Assembly (NCBI RefSeq): GCF_002234675.1 | Contig: NC_019875.2 | Coordinates: forward strand, 23,182,299 to 23,246,298 | Direction: 5' to 3' | Length of the DNA stretch: 64,000 nt | DNA from: Oryzias latipes | Lineage: Eukaryota; Chordata; Actinopteri; Beloniformes; Adrianichthyidae | Shown here: positions 48,780 to 63,483 of the stretch, in pieces | Layout of the letters: each line of letters begins with the position of its first letter | Position numbering within the stretch: position 1 is the stretch's first letter | Notes under the pieces: generated by a model | Database searches by the model: none | Told to the model about the DNA's origin: nothing | Seen by the model: only the letters and a program-made list of their open reading frames with translations | Position numbers and translations under genes: made by a program

Positions 48780-49059
48780 GTAGTATGAATATGAATAGAA
48801 TATATGGCACATCTGACATGTTTACACACAAATTTTGTACGCAATTTTGCACACTAATTTCAGACATTCTTCATTACAGTTTATATTTTTTCACATGTAT
48901 ATACTGATCTGTTTGATTGATATAGTATTTCATTGTTCCTTGCTATTCTTGCACTGTCATGGTGATGCCTCAATCTCATTGTACAACGGACAATGAAAAT
49001 AAAGCAAATCTAATCTAATCTAATCTAATCTAATCTAATCTAATCTAATCTAATCTAAT
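48780..49059 (+). mobile_element. L2-type LINE 3' tail with (AATCT)n
   Basis: The sequence ends 'attgtacaacggacaatgaaaataaagc' followed by about ten copies of a 5-base unit (AATCT, 49007-49059). Fish L2/CR1-type LINEs end this way, with short tandem units instead of poly(A). Only the last ~230 bases are present. Confidence 0.65.
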
Positions 49060-49217
49060 GACAACTGTGCAGTAATGAGTTGTCCTCACCTCACACGCTA
49101 AAAGCTTGATGTTACGCTCTTTGGTGCCTTGGTCCACAAACTATGTAGAGAAAAAACAGCAATTAAAAAATGTGGTAACATTTTGTACAATCAAATACAT
49201 TATAAATTGTGAATCAG

Positions 49218-49760
49218 ACAGTTTTTCCTTATCAGATTACATTAAAAGCAATCTGGTTATGATTAAAGTATTCCAAATGGATGCTGAGTAATCTAATTAC
49301 AGCATGTGCAATTGATTTTAATTTTGTATTTTAAATATATTTGGAGTAAACAAATTACATTCTCTGTAACCAGATTACTAATGACTGATTTCACTTTGAC
49401 TAATCAGATTACTTTAAAAGCAATGTGATTACGATCATAGTGCTCTGATTGGAGTTGAGTATTCTGATTACAGTATGTGCAACTGATTTTAGTTTTATAC
49501 CGCAAATGCAGTTAGAGTAATTGACTTATATTCTTTGTAATCAGAGTACTAATGACGACTTCACTTCGAATAATCAGATGACTTTAAAAGCAATCTGATT
49601 ACAATTAAAGTATTCAGATTGGATGTCGGTTAATCTGTTTAAAATATGTGCAATTTCTTACAGTTGGAGTTATTACAATTGGAGTAAACACATTAATTTC
49701 CTTGTACTCAGATCACAATATTCCGCTTTGAGTAATTGGCCAACCTCAGAGGTAATCTGA
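49218..49760. repeat. Diverged tandem array, 171-bp unit
   Basis: Two independent anchors recur at the same spacing. 'cagatta.(a/t)ttaaaagcaat' starts at 49233, 49405 and 49575. 'cagtatgtgc'-like starts lie at 49300, 49471 and 49642 (171 and 171). Three units are clear, with decayed sequence on the right to about 49910. Units are rich in TAATC / GATTA. The array ends about 0.8 kb upstream of the camk2n2 start codon. Confidence 0.8.
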
Positions 49761-50276
49761 TTGTAAGTGGGTCAATCTGATGAAAATTTTCATTTAAAGA
49801 ATTTTGGTTATATTTTGAGTAATCTGATTAGGAATTCAACAATCTGACTCCATTTTAGAAAGATTATTTTAAATAATCTGTTTGCACTTTCTACATTACA
49901 TTTTAGTAATCTGATTACAATTCAAGAAACGTGAATATAGCTGCTTGTTTTGTAACAGTCAGTTTGGGGGATTTTAAATGCTGTTTGACAAAAACAAAAA
50001 CAGATAAAAGCGACTGGAGATCATGTTTCAGACAAAAAACAAACACTGGAACATATATTATAAGACAAAATAAACCATAGCTGCAAAAACTAAGCAGCTC
50101 TTGACCAGGGAACAAACAAAAAAATTATCAATTAAAAAAAAAATCAGAGTACAGCGCAGTCTGAAAAATGAGCTGCAGTTAGGATTTTTCCTCTCCCGCC
50201 TGTAGGTGTCTCTCCTGCTCCTCTCTCAGTCGGAGTCTCTTCACTCCCTCTCTGCCCCCCAAACCCGGATGGATGA

Positions 50277-51338
<1,062 letters not shown>

Positions 51339-52885
51339 GCATCAGCGATGCCTTGCAGACTTTTTTAATTTTTGACCACCGATTTGAAGCACTAGTCGGC
51401 TGTGCATGTTCGAGGATTGCGGGAGAAAGCGGCAGCTCAAAGTGAAGATGGGGTGATGAAAGAAACTGAGATGAGGCAAGCTGGAGAGAGGAGGAGGAGG
51501 AGGAGGAGGTGGAGGAGAGGTGTGGGGAGAGAATGATGTGACTCGGGGAAAAGACCAAGATTTTTTTCGTGGGATTGCTGGCAATTCTCCAAACGAATCC
51601 CAACTTTAACCACTGCGGTGCGGCAAGATGTTGAGATGGTTCGGTATCTCAATCTCTGCTGACTGAAATGAAGGATAAACACGTCATTACTTCATGACCA
51701 TCTTCTTTTCGTTTGTTTCTTTCCAGAAGCGCTGTAAACAACAAAACACTGCGACAATAGAGGGCAAAGCTTAATCCCAGCCCTGTTTCAGTAAGTTGTA
51801 CAGTAGGTAGGCTAAGCTCTCAGATGCCCTCCCCCTTCAACACCCTTTAGGCTTTGCTTTGCTGATTCAGTCAGCGATAGTCTGCTCAAGGGAGCTGTCT
51901 TTCAGCACTGATCCAATGCATTCCTGTTGCTGCTATTGCTTTTTTTTTCTAAAAACAGACCAACCAAACTCTGCAGTCTATGAAACAGACTCACAGTATG
52001 TGTAAAAACGATATACCCGAGGATGGTGCAATGTTATAGATTCTGTAGTTGAGACCCTGTTTATTTAGCATTGGGCCGCACATTTCTCTGAGATAGGCCA
52101 CATTCTTCTTCTTCCATTGCCCATCAGCAGTTGATGGTGCATGCAGGCACCCTCATGTAGCTGACCTAAACCTGCACATATCTTTTCTTTTTGTGCCCCC
52201 CTCCCCTCTTTAGTCTTTGGTACTGCATTTCCACATAGATATCCTAAAAGCCAGGGGGGGAGTGCGGAGATTTCTAGTAAATATTTTTGAACAATGGTTT
52301 ACGAAGTGGACAAGAAAACTTCTACGATTGGTTCACTTTATTTTAAGGGTTCTTTGTGTTCCGTGCTCCATGAATTCAGAGTTTTCTCCCATCTCTCTGC
52401 ATGAACCGTCACGACTGGTGCCAACGCAGGTGCCGCCACTCTAACCCTGGCACGCTTCTTTTTAACGAGAATCATATTTGTATTTTTATATCTAAATATT
52501 TGCTATTTAAATTATATGCTTGTCTATCGTCTTACAGTTCATCAACAGAAATATTTGTACTTCAGAGAGGATATACAGTATAGACTGGGCTTTACACAAG
52601 AGGTTCTCAGATTTATGTTGGACTGGTCTCACTCTATATCAAAAGGTCAGACATTTTTTAAAGACTTACTGAATGTGTCTGGGGTTTTTGCACACATCAA
52701 TGTTAAACTATTATTACGAAATCGTATACTGTGACTTGAGCTTTGTTGATGAATTTGTTAGAAAATGGCAGTTTTAGAGTACATTGCACTGTTTACGAGT
52801 ATCCTCAAATGACACCTTGTTATTTGACAGATTTTTGGACATTAAAGTTTTTATTTTATTTTATTTATTTTGTACCATTACTTTA

Positions 52886-52891
52886 AATAAA
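52886..52891 (+). terminator. Candidate poly(A) signal of camk2n2 (AATAAA)
   Basis: AATAAA lies about 1.55 kb past the stop codon, after an AT-rich 3' UTR. The CAMK2N genes I know also have long 3' UTRs. Earlier weaker signals may be used too. Confidence 0.45.
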
Positions 52892-52899
52892 ACTGGATA

Positions 52900-55800
52900 T
52901 GGTTTGTTGTGCATGAAACCTTAATATTTTCAATAACGAAACATTGTTTAATGAAGCAAAAAAGCAACAAAAATGTCATGACATTCTAAGAATGAGTCAT
53001 TGTATATTATGATGCCATTTTCACTGTATTTGGTGAATGAATAAATGGTGACAGAAAATGTTAATGCGATTCTCTGACGTGGCTTTTGTCCCAAAAACCT
53101 TCAGTGAACAAAAGAAGGCATAATGAGGCAGCACTGCAGAGACCGGGACATATTCGACGAACACAGCCCAAGAAGACCAAACTGAAAAGGCTCCTCACAT
53201 TAGCCATCTTCAAAGCAAACAGGAGTGAGTGCAAGCTAGTTTGAGGCATCTGCAGCATTTGGAACCTCAGAGTAAATACTGATCCTTAATTCAGAAGAGA
53301 AGGAGAAAGCAGCGATCCAGCTGTTGAGCTGCTGAACAGTTTCGTGCTGACCCGCACTGCAGAGTCCATTAAGCCTCAGAGGCATGGGGAGCCAAGACCA
53401 GCCATATGATCATCCATTAAAGTCTTGCTCTTATGAAGTAGCTCCCACACAGGAGCATGCATTATCACTTAAGTTGGCTTCTTGCTTCTGATGTGCAAGA
53501 AAACCACATATGCAAAAGCCAAAAATGTTAGGCTTATGGTATATTACAGCAGGAAGTGCCTGACCAGGGGGTCCTAGTGAATGCATCCATCTGATACAGG
53601 AGTTTGCTCAAGCTGCATTTGACGAAGTTTTTTCTTTATGGTGGATTGAAAGACTGTGACCCTGAGGGATGGAGCTGTGGTTCAGAGGCACTATTCTTTC
53701 CCGTCAGGGGATCTGTGATCCCGCCTGAAAGTGTCAGCTGGGAGTAAAGACAGCAGAATACTGTATGACAATGTTTGCCAGCAGTGCTGGGCAGGAAATT
53801 GGGCCATATGCTATCACTTTTCCTCCACCTTGTGGCACACAAATCTGAGCGGTCCTGATAACGAGTCAGAAAAAATGAATTCCCTTTAATCACAGTGGAG
53901 TGTTCCTGGAAGCCGGGCTGGATAAATGACAGTTTATTAGTTCAAAACATCTCCAGCGCCGGGACTTTCTATAAAAAGCTGCTTGTTCTGACAGGAGCAC
54001 CAAGCCTTTTACCATTCCAAACTGCCATTCGCTGAAATAAAAGGACATCAACAAAGCATCATGGGTATAAGCGTCTACGTCCTCATGAGCAACAACATTG
54101 ACTGTCCTGATAACATCAGCAGTGAGTCAACAAATAGAGCTATCGATCCCGTTGTTGTGGATTCTGAGGGTGCTTGTTTGAAACAATGAATAATTAGTCT
54201 TATCGCGGTAATGGGCAGCCATGAAAGGCCGGAACTGCTCTGGCATATATGAACAAATATTAGCCCATCGTGGCTGTTTCTGTTTACTGTGCACATTTGT
54301 ATCTATGCTGCGAAGAAGACTATGCACTTCAACTGGCGATCCAACAATCCCTCAGTTTTCAAATATTTCAAGCTTGAAAAAAATAAAAAATGAAGCCAAC
54401 ACAAGAAATGAAATTTCTCTTCATCATTCAGTGATCATAACCAGATTCTCAGAGGAGAACAAGGCTCACAATGCACTTCTACAGCAAACAAATAATCTGT
54501 GCCACAGAACTGGATTGCCTGCTGGAATCCTCTAGAGCAGATTGTGTTTCACTGGATGAGACATTGCTGTAATACAGTCAACAGCGGCAGTGTTCTGTCC
54601 TCTGCAAGTAGAGCATGACAGCGAAGCTTGAAAAAATTGGATTTGAGATGATCGGACTTCCATGCAGATCATAAAAGAAAATGAACAAACCGAGCAGCAT
54701 TCAGGTTTGGTCATTAGGGCGGATTTATTGCTTCTATCAAGACCATTGCACAACTTTTCAATAAATGTCGGCTTTTGAATATGAGTCTTTTTTTTTGTCA
54801 TGAGTTCAGAAGCCTCCTAATCCTACTGCTGCTCCTCCAGTAGATGGTTTTGGGGTTCATGCCATGCTGGTGCTAAAGCCACCCTGCCTTTTCACTGCAA
54901 AATTGCTGCACAACTAGACTGGATGGAGACAAGAATCCCAAACATGAAGGTGCCTAAGAGTGTAAGGCAAAGCCTATCTTGCAGCACAGCACTGTGTACC
55001 AACCTCTGCTCCACCCTCAGTAGGCAGATATTAATATTCGGCCTCTTCTTACATAAGCCGGCAGTTCAATATATAGCATTATGCCATGATGCTGCCCCGA
55101 GTGACACGAGCAGTTCTGCACTTCAGTTCTTTCCCTGCCAAAACTGCATCTGATATTACAAGAAACAAACAGCTTCTGTCCTCCCAGCTGATCTACATCA
55201 GAGTTGAAATCGTTTTTTTATTACTTTATTGCAAATGTTCTTTCTAACTGATGTATTATAGGACTTTTCAGGAACTTTTGGAAACCCAGAGAAAGTTATC
55301 CACGAGAAAAGATTCGAGTTCTTGCAGTACATAAGGACAAACAAAACAAAAAAAAAATCATAATAAATGCAGGTTCCATTAATTTTAAACACAACTTACT
55401 TAGTGATTTATTTGTGCACTGAGGAAACATCAAGGCAAACTGACCAAAACTGGATGTGTCAGGTACTGAGGCCAGGACGGTTTTTTGTTAGGCTGGTGTT
55501 ACAACTACCGGAGTTTGTTATGCTTTTATTTTGTTGTTTCCGGTTCTCGTGCCTTTTTACCCTCCGCTGTCTTTACGTTCTCCCATCTCCCGTATTGGTT
55601 TCACCTGCCTTCCCTGATGTCACCTGTTGTTAATCACTGTTTGTGTATATAACCAGTGTCTCCCCCGATCGTTTTGTTTGTCTTACTCTCGAGTATTACG
55701 AGTTCCAGTACTACGAGTTCCTTTACATCCTCTAATAAATCAGTCTTTCAACTTAACCTGCTGCTGTCCTGCGTTTGTATCCATGCGCTCATCCTTGACA

Positions 55801-58800
55801 GGACGTGGGAATGTATTAAAACATTAGAGTGCTTAATGCCATCCATCCATCTTCCAAAGCCGCTTAAACCCTTTAGGGGTCATGGGGTTGCTGGAGCCTA
55901 TCCTAGCTACTGTTGGGTGAAGGCAGGGCACACGCCGGACAGCTTTCCAGTCTGTCACAGGGCCACACAGTTACAAACACACACAACAGTCACACTTTAA
56001 AGTCACTAATTAATATAAAGCATTTTGGAGAACATGCAAACTTCACACGGAAGGGTCCCACCTGGGATTCGAGCCAGGGCCTTCTCATTGTGAGGCAAAG
56101 GCGCTAACCACTACTGTGCAGCCCATTATATAATGATTGTGCAGTGCTTAATGGATTTAATTAACATATTTGAATTTATTTCATTAATAAATTTAACAAA
56201 AGATGCTTTCTTTTTTGTTTTGCTGGTTTTACTTTTGCTGGGCCTTCTTGCCAGATCATCATTGTAAACAAAAATTGGTTCTCAACTGAGCGTTCAGGTA
56301 AAATAGGGGTTAAAAAAATCATTGAAAGATGTGGTGATGTGTTTTTGAAGATGACATGAACATTTATATTTTCTGGTGCATGCGGTTCTGAAAGGGAAGC
56401 GACCATCTGTCAACTGGAAGGTCAAGAGTTTGATCCCTGCTCCTCCCAGTGAGTCAAAGTGTCAACGGGTAAAACGCTGCGACAGAGAAAAGGCAGTAAT
56501 GGAACACACTGGACTAAAAAAAGCCTGTGAGAAAGCGTTTGGATTCATCCCAGGACATGATACTCAATGATTCATACTCAATCAGATTATAACAAATTAA
56601 AAATAAACAGAGAGAAAACAAAGCAGCAGAACATGAACAAGAGGAGATAACCAGATTTCCAAAATCAGATCAATAACAATGTCCTACCCATGTCACATGT
56701 TGTTCTAATAGGCATTTATCCCAAAAGTAAACGAGTGCAGCTTTTTGTACACAAAGATTTAAATGTCTCAAAAAGGCAAGGCCAATAAATAATAATCTGC
56801 CTTAATCTGCTTTTACAAGTGTATAAATGTACACAAAAAACACTAACCGACATTATGGCATTGTGGGACTTATAAAGGTCTTATTATTACAAAAGGAGCT
56901 ATGCACAGAAAAAATATAGCTGATCTTTAAATGTGTATAATTCATCGCAAAACAACCATAAAAGCATTTTGAGTCAGATGATGCTTCCAGATGACCGAGT
57001 GCAGGTGCTGAGAACACTGATGGACGAAGTCAAAGAGCAGCAGAGACTTGTTGAGTTTCTAGTGGATTAGTGGCGGTTGCCTTTGCGCAACAGAGCATGA
57101 AGGACAATTAGCAAAAGGGGGAGAAAAAAAACCTGGCTCTGCTTTCTTTCACATTCATAAGCTTGCAGCCGGAGAGACCTGGATAACAGAAGTAATCAGG
57201 CAGAGCAAAAAAAAAAAGTTCAGAAGACAGGATTTATGTTTAAATGATGGTGAAAACCTCTCCCTCCATGGGGCCTGTACTTTGCACTGTGGTTATATAA
57301 CCCAAGTCCAGTCAAGTTAAATCTCTGTTTGGAGCTTGTGCCATCACACATCAGTCAGCCTGAGGCAGTTGGAAACTAAATGTACAAAACCTTTAGATTG
57401 CTAAATTTAGACAAAAAATACAAAATGTGAACAAACGAGGAACAAAAGATAGTAACATTGAATATAGAAAGAATCCACACACAAAAAAAACCTTTGGCCT
57501 CCAACCAACCGCAGAGTAATGAAAGCATCCAATGTTATAACTCTGAGTACAGCAGAGCAGCTGCAGTCTTACTCATCAATATCAGACCCATGACCATTTA
57601 AAAGTTACGTAAGCTTCCTCCTGCTAACCAGGGTCCTACAGGTCAAATAGAGCCAGACTGCTGCTGAACCTTCCAGCTCAGGTAGTCAGAGCATTACGCC
57701 CATTTGTCACCATGGAGACCAGATAGTGGCCATAGATAAGTATGCAAGAGGATTAGCTCATGTGTGTGTAGTGTGTTTATACAAACTGTCAAAGGAAAAG
57801 TCATTTACATTAAAGACAGAGAGTGTGTTAACGTTACATCCGCTTAGTTCAAAAAAAAAAAAAACCTGCAAACATTTAAGAATTTATAAGAAACCTTTTT
57901 TTCCCCAATTTAATAAAATATACATTTTCTATAAATGTCAAAAGAGATATTTTGGAATTTTATCATGCTTTATTATTTATTGGTCCTGGGACTGAAAGCA
58001 GTTAAATGGGCTACATCAAAGCTTTAAAATATTTTTCTTTTCGGTTTGACTTAAAATGATGATTTACGAGCACAGACGTGCAGAACATTAACAGAATCTG
58101 AGTTAGTGGGTAAAGTACACTTCCTGGAAGAAGTCAGTCTTTTTTCCAAGCAGGAAGATCTGGCTCAGAGGAGGGCTGTCAGGGAGGAGGAGTAAACCAT
58201 AACAGCTTATTTACCTACTCTGGACTTTTATTTTATTTTATGTTGGTTTTCCCACTTCTGTTCCACATTCGTGCGGTATTCTAAGGTGGCATCAGAGAGA
58301 ACACGAGTTTTGGGAATCAGAGCTGAAACAGCAAATAATACAACAGGGCAGCTCCCAGTCAAATATTCTTACAATGTATGAGCTGTAAGACTCAACAAAA
58401 GGAAAAAATACTCCCTAAAAGAAGAAAAAGTTGTATTTCAACAAAAACATCAGATCCCATTTTGATAATGATGCTTCTATAAGTAGGTCAATTGCTTTGT
58501 AGAAATGTGTCAATGTGACTTGAAGAAAAATATAAAATAGAGAAATTTTATCAACCAAAACTTTAAAATCTAATACTTATTTCTTCTTGGATGTGAAAGA
58601 CTATACCACAATTCTCAAAAAATAATAAAAGTATGTCTAACATTCTTAATGCTTAATATTACTGTATGTAATATTAACTGAACGTTCAGCAACTTGTCAA
58701 TATAAAAGTCAAGTCTGAGATGTCTTATGTTCAAAATCAGCATTTTAGGGTCCTGAAGTTCACCATGTTCTGTCTAAACAAACAGTGGGGGAGCAAAAAC

Positions 58801-60668
58801 ATGTTTTTCAGTGTCTACACAGTCCCAAAAGTACACAAAATGAAGATAACAAAGCACAAACAGTGATGACCAAGAGGTAAAAATACAGTTGAACAAGAAA
58901 ACAGTTATTAAGTCCTTAAGGTGAGGTCTAATCTCAAGTTTCAGGAGTGCTTATTGTTGTAATCTCAAGTTTCATGGCATAATGCTATCCAACGAGAAGC
59001 TGGGCGTGTGTAGCAAAAGCACAGCAGTACAGCACAGACACTGCAATAAACTGTTTCGATAAGTCCTGAAGTTAAAGATAACCAGCTCTCATGTTACACC
59101 AGCTGAAAGACGCAGTAAAAAGCAGGAGCCGTCTGAAAAATCACACACCTTTTTTTTTTTTACCAGTCTTAAAAATAGGCTGTAATTAGATCTCAGTGGA
59201 GGGAAATTAAAAATAAATGATTTCTTCTTTATTAATGCGGTCCCCCTGCAGTCAGAAGTCTAGCTGCATGTCTGCATGTGTGGCTGCCTCTTCCTTCTTT
59301 GGTCTATACCTAAGTAGCAGAAAGACCCAAGACTCATAATGGACTAATAACACGTATGTTAATGTATATCTGCATGCATGTTGCCTGATGCAGGAGACAG
59401 ATCTAACCTAAATCCACATCTGACAGAAATAAAAGCAGACAGGAGACAGATGCAGATGATATGGATGTTGGCGCCAAATGACATACTTACAGATTTAAAC
59501 ACAAAGCTGGTGTGGCTGCGTTTTTCTGAGTCTAGACATGTCAGGTTGTCTCGCAAATCACTCCAAACCATCGAAACTGCACCGCAGGACAGCTGGGATG
59601 CTGCAAAACACCTTCTGAACAGTTTATGCGTAAAAGGTGGAGGAAAAAAACGAGTTTTTCGGGAAACAATTTTGCCAGTAAATGATTAGATGAGAAACAC
59701 CTCACCCGAGAGAAGGAGCACTTGTTTACCAGACTGTGCACATGCACAGTTCTGTCTCTGCAACACAGAGGTCACCAGCTGCTTTTGGGGGGAAAAAAAC
59801 AGTTGCTTTAAATAAATGCACTGTGTTTATCTCTTAAATTAACAGGCTCTTCTGTCTGACCCCGTGCTCTGCACCACCTCCTTTAGGACATGAGCACCAT
59901 GTCACCTGAGTTCTGCTGCCAATTAGCCCGCCATTACTTCAGCTGAGAGAGGCGAAAGTCAAACCGTACACAGGTCCACATCAAGAGTTTAGTTTGAAAA
60001 TATTTAATACATTCTCTAGTTGTGCAGCAAACGAAGGTCTAATTACAGAACCCATAAACAAAGTTATGGTACACTCTTCTAGGGTTACTCACAACACAAA
60101 TGTAATGAAGAAAATAAAATAAAAAAGTCAGGATTACATGTCAAACAGACATTGAAAAAGTTGTCAGTTTATCAAGAAATGCAGAGGCCTTCATTTCTCT
60201 CGTCCAAACTGGCATCTGGATAAGAACTGTGCAGTCAGATAGCTCCAAGATTGCTTGCCATTTTTTGTAAAAAAGTAAAAAATGAAATCTGTCTTTGCAA
60301 TTTTTGGGCTATATCCTGGTGCGCAAGACCACCTTAAAATCTTTTTTTTTTTAATTGTAAAATAAGATTATTATGAAGTCCATTCAGTTGAATTTAAAAA
60401 TAATGATGTGTCAAATATTACATTTATTAATATGCAGTTTATTAAAAAAAACTCATATAAGACAGAACTATTTTTGGCTTTTTCAAACAAAAGATTGTTT
60501 GTTAGAATTCAGGCTTTTGTTTTCATTTAACCCTTGATTTTATTTTGCCATTTGTACTTTAAAATGTAAAACCTTAAAGTCCTTTAAAGCCTCTCAAGGC
60601 TGTTTGAATAGTCTAAATCCTTGTCACAGTTTGTTGAGTGAACTATATCCCTGAGTCCTTTCATTCTA
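52900..60668. other. Long intergenic gap, camk2n2 to eef1akmt4
   Basis: No conserved coding exon was recognised over 7.7 kb. One SINE lies at 55839-56142. A tract near 58930-58975 repeats 'taatctcaagtttca' twice. The right end must include the 3' UTR of eef1akmt4. Confidence 0.5.
55839..56142 (-). mobile_element. tRNA-related SINE with target-site duplication
   Basis: Read on the minus strand it begins near 56124 with GGGCTGCACAGTAGTGGTTA (A-box-like TAGTGGTTAGCGCC) and has a B-box-like GGCTCGAATCCC. The body ends at 'atggatggatggcat'. An 11-bp direct repeat AGTGCTTAATG flanks it (55828-55838 and 56143-56153). It is a full-length or nearly full-length copy of a family common in fish. Confidence 0.8.
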
Positions 60669-60959
60669 TCATAAGTCAATGTTCGACAGGAAGTCTTCCC
60701 TGCCTTCAATTTGTGTGGGAGCGACGCTCACAGGTGACAATCTAGAATCCTCCATGAGACTTTTTTCCAAAACTGCATCTTCTGGCTTCATCCTCTCCCC
60801 TTTGGTCATCACATAGAAGAAATATTCAAAGCCGTCTCCGTAGCTGGAGTGCTGGATTGACCAGCTGTACTGCGTGCGAGCGTAGAGGCGCTTCCTGAAG
60901 AAGGGCTGGGCGAAGGTGATGGAGATGAAGCGGCCTCCAGGTTTCAAGCAGCGACTAAT
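60669..60959 (-). CDS. eef1akmt4: eEF1A lysine methyltransferase 4, last exon
   Basis: A single 3' coding exon. The acceptor TTTTAG precedes ATTAGTCGCTGC at 60959, and the stop TGA is at 60671-60669. It encodes about 96 residues starting ISRCLKPGGRFISITFAQP (the last strand of the Rossmann methyltransferase fold) and ending with the family's conserved tail EDFLSNIDL (human EDFLSAIQL). The enzyme methylates Lys36 of translation factor eEF1A. In mammals the gene overlaps ECE2 and lies beside ALG3 and CAMK2N2. The upstream exons with the SAM-binding motifs were not found between 60960 and 64000, so the preceding intron exceeds 3 kb or continues outside the window. Confidence 0.9.
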   Translation of the reverse strand: MSRCLKPGGRFISITFAQPFFRKRLYARTQYSWSIQHSSYGDGFEYFFYVMTKGERMKPEDAVLEKSLMEDSRLSPVSVAPTQIEGREDFLSNIDL

Positions 60960-61162
60960 CTAAAAGAGAGGAACAAGGAAAAGACCACATGATGGGATGA
61001 TGACAAATGACAGAAAATGTGCTTTTTATGGTATGTTTTTAGTTCACTTTATAGACTTTTTTTGATACAGAAATGAGATCCTGATGTGCTGTAACCCCAG
61101 AAACAGATTGTGAATGCCACTGTAGGCAGGATATTGTGTATTAAAGATGTGTGAAATTTAAA

Positions 61163-61580
61163 ATCCCACTCTGATTATCTTTTGATCTGTTTTAAAATCG
61201 TCCCCAGTGTTCTTTTAATTACGGTTACCGGTATGTGTTTTTAGCCAAAATTGTCGTTTTCTAGGACATAGTTTCTGCAGAGCGGCAGGAGTTCTTTAGA
61301 AATTTGCTTTTGAGTTTTGAGCGGGACTGTTGGCATGGAGTAAGCCCACCCCTTTCCCATTATCTATCTGTTTACATGCTCTCCCATTAGCTTACAACCT
61401 CAACCAAACTACTGGTGCAACAAAAATGGTGAGCAATAATCGAACTATCCAGCCGTACCGTTTTGGTCCAGATGCCAGCTCGTACGAAGAAAAAAAAGAA
61501 GACGTATACGGATCTAGTCGTAATAATAATTAAAAGACCAGTTTTAAATCAGATCAAAAGATGACTGGAAGGGATTTTTA
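61163..61580. mobile_element. Inverted-repeat family A, copy 8
   Basis: The most complete inverted ends in the window: 'tcccactctgattatcttttgatctg' on the left and 'cagatcaaaagatgactggaaggga' on the right. On the plus strand it contains 'gtgcaacaaaaATGGTGAGCAA' (start codon 61426), which opens a 35-codon frame beginning MVSNNRTIQPYRFGPDASS and ending at 61533. Confidence 0.7.
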
Positions 61581-63483
61581 ATGAATTCCCTATTTTATCA
61601 AGTAAATTTAACATGAACATCACTGTGATAAAAAAAAAAAAACATTTTAGTTGGGCCTGAAACAAAATCTGCATTATTATTGAATCATGGACATCTGACG
61701 AACAAGCAGAGAGGTTCATAAAGCCCTGACATCATCCACAGCAGATCAATGTTTGGCTGCAGGCTGCTGATTGATGTCTTCAGATGGATTCATGCCAGGA
61801 CTCGCATTTGACCGTTTCAGCGGCAGTCATGCCACAACCAGAAGAGGCACTCTGTGAAGAGCACGTGTATCTTCTTCTCACATTCATATCCAGGAGCGAG
61901 CAGCCTGAACATGAATTATTCACTCTCCACTATGACATGGAAGACAGGCGAGGGGAAAGGAGGAAGGTTTCTTGAAAGTACAGATCCCAGAAAATCAAAT
62001 ATGGTGCAAATAAGAGGGTAGAAAATGATTTTTTTTTTAAAATGACAGGAAAGACGTGAGTTTGCTGTATTCATTAAAAAAATAACTTAATCTCTGGGAA
62101 AAATAGATGTTTGCATCTTAGTAAGAGGTTTAGTTCAAATTGATCCATGACATCTGTCTTACCCAGCGGAAATCTCATGCTCAGCATCTCATTTAACAAG
62201 CAAATTCATCATATGAGTGTCAGCTCATTTAACACAACAGTAAACAACTTTTTCGGACAACTTTTTTGCGCGAGGAGCAGTGCAAAAACCTAAATTTGCC
62301 CTCACACCAGATTACCTTGATTTAACAAACATATAGGTGATGTATCCACATAGAAAAGTACTAATGATTCAGCAAGAAACAAACAACTTTTCCTAATAAC
62401 AAAAGATTTATTCCACAAACTCCACAAGGATTAAGTGCAGGAATCTTCAGACTCAGATTCTGAAAACAGTTGAGATAACATGTTATTTTGATTTGTCAAT
62501 GATGGATTTTTCTTCTTCTTTGCAGTTCAGATATGCAAAAGCATTCTGAGCCACAGACCTCATTCATTGGATGGAGCATCACATGGGTGTGCCTGTAACT
62601 CCAGAGAAAAACGTCACAGGTGTGTCGGGAACTGAGGTCATTGGAACCCGAGCTTGTGCACATCTACAGCAAACAAATGAGCCTTAACCACTGCAGCAGG
62701 CGTCACGCAGTTACTCATGTAAAAAGTTTAAACGGTGTAACGCTCAAAAATATTAACACGGTATGTCTCAGCACCACAATTTTCTACATTTCATTGCACA
62801 TTTAAAAGACTGACAGCGTGTCTGCGTACGCGAGAATTCTCCTGATACAGAAGAGGACTCACTCAACGAACACCAAACAAGTCGTGCAAAAATGAGAAAA
62901 AAACTTGACCCTATAATTTCTATAATTTAAGGGTAATAAGCAATGTGGTGTTTTCCTGTACAATAAAGGACAAAATATTACACTAAAATAAAAAATTATC
63001 CCAAAACACATGACATGTTTTCAAGTCAATCTAAGCTAGACAGACATATTTGATGAAAAGTAGAAAAAAAAAAAGACTATAAAAGCTATTGTATACACAC
63101 TTGACAGACACAGAAACGCAGCATCTTCTGAATTATTCAATGAGCGGAGGAAGTCTTGGCCTTACAGGAATGACCTGTCTCTAGTCCAATACAACTAAGG
63201 GAAAGATGAGATCTGGAGTTGAGTTTCACATAAGAATTCACAGATGATGTCACTGACTGGTAAGAAGAAATTCCCCCTATTGGTTTTCTCGCTGCAAAGG
63301 AGTTAAAACAATAGATGGGGTCTACTTTGCACTCACAGACCTTTTCAGTCATGCACACACACATGCACACTCACGTGCACACTCCGATGCCCTGGACCAT
63401 CAGTAGGAATGAGTGTATTTTGAGTTGAGCTGCTAAGTAATCAGTGGCCTTCAACAGCTCTGCCACTTTGATTGAAGCAATTT

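Noticed and set aside
49007-49059. (AATCT)n tract as a CRISPR-like or telomeric array
   Set aside because: A 5-base unit without spacers, directly attached to an L2-type LINE 3' end; it is the element's normal tail.
49218-49760. Alpha-satellite relation suggested by the 171-base period
   Set aside because: The equal length is a coincidence with primate satellite; I see no sequence resemblance and only three diverged units.
59359-59747. Overlapping ~100-codon frames on both strands
   Set aside because: No recognisable domain, no splice context and no bias for one frame.
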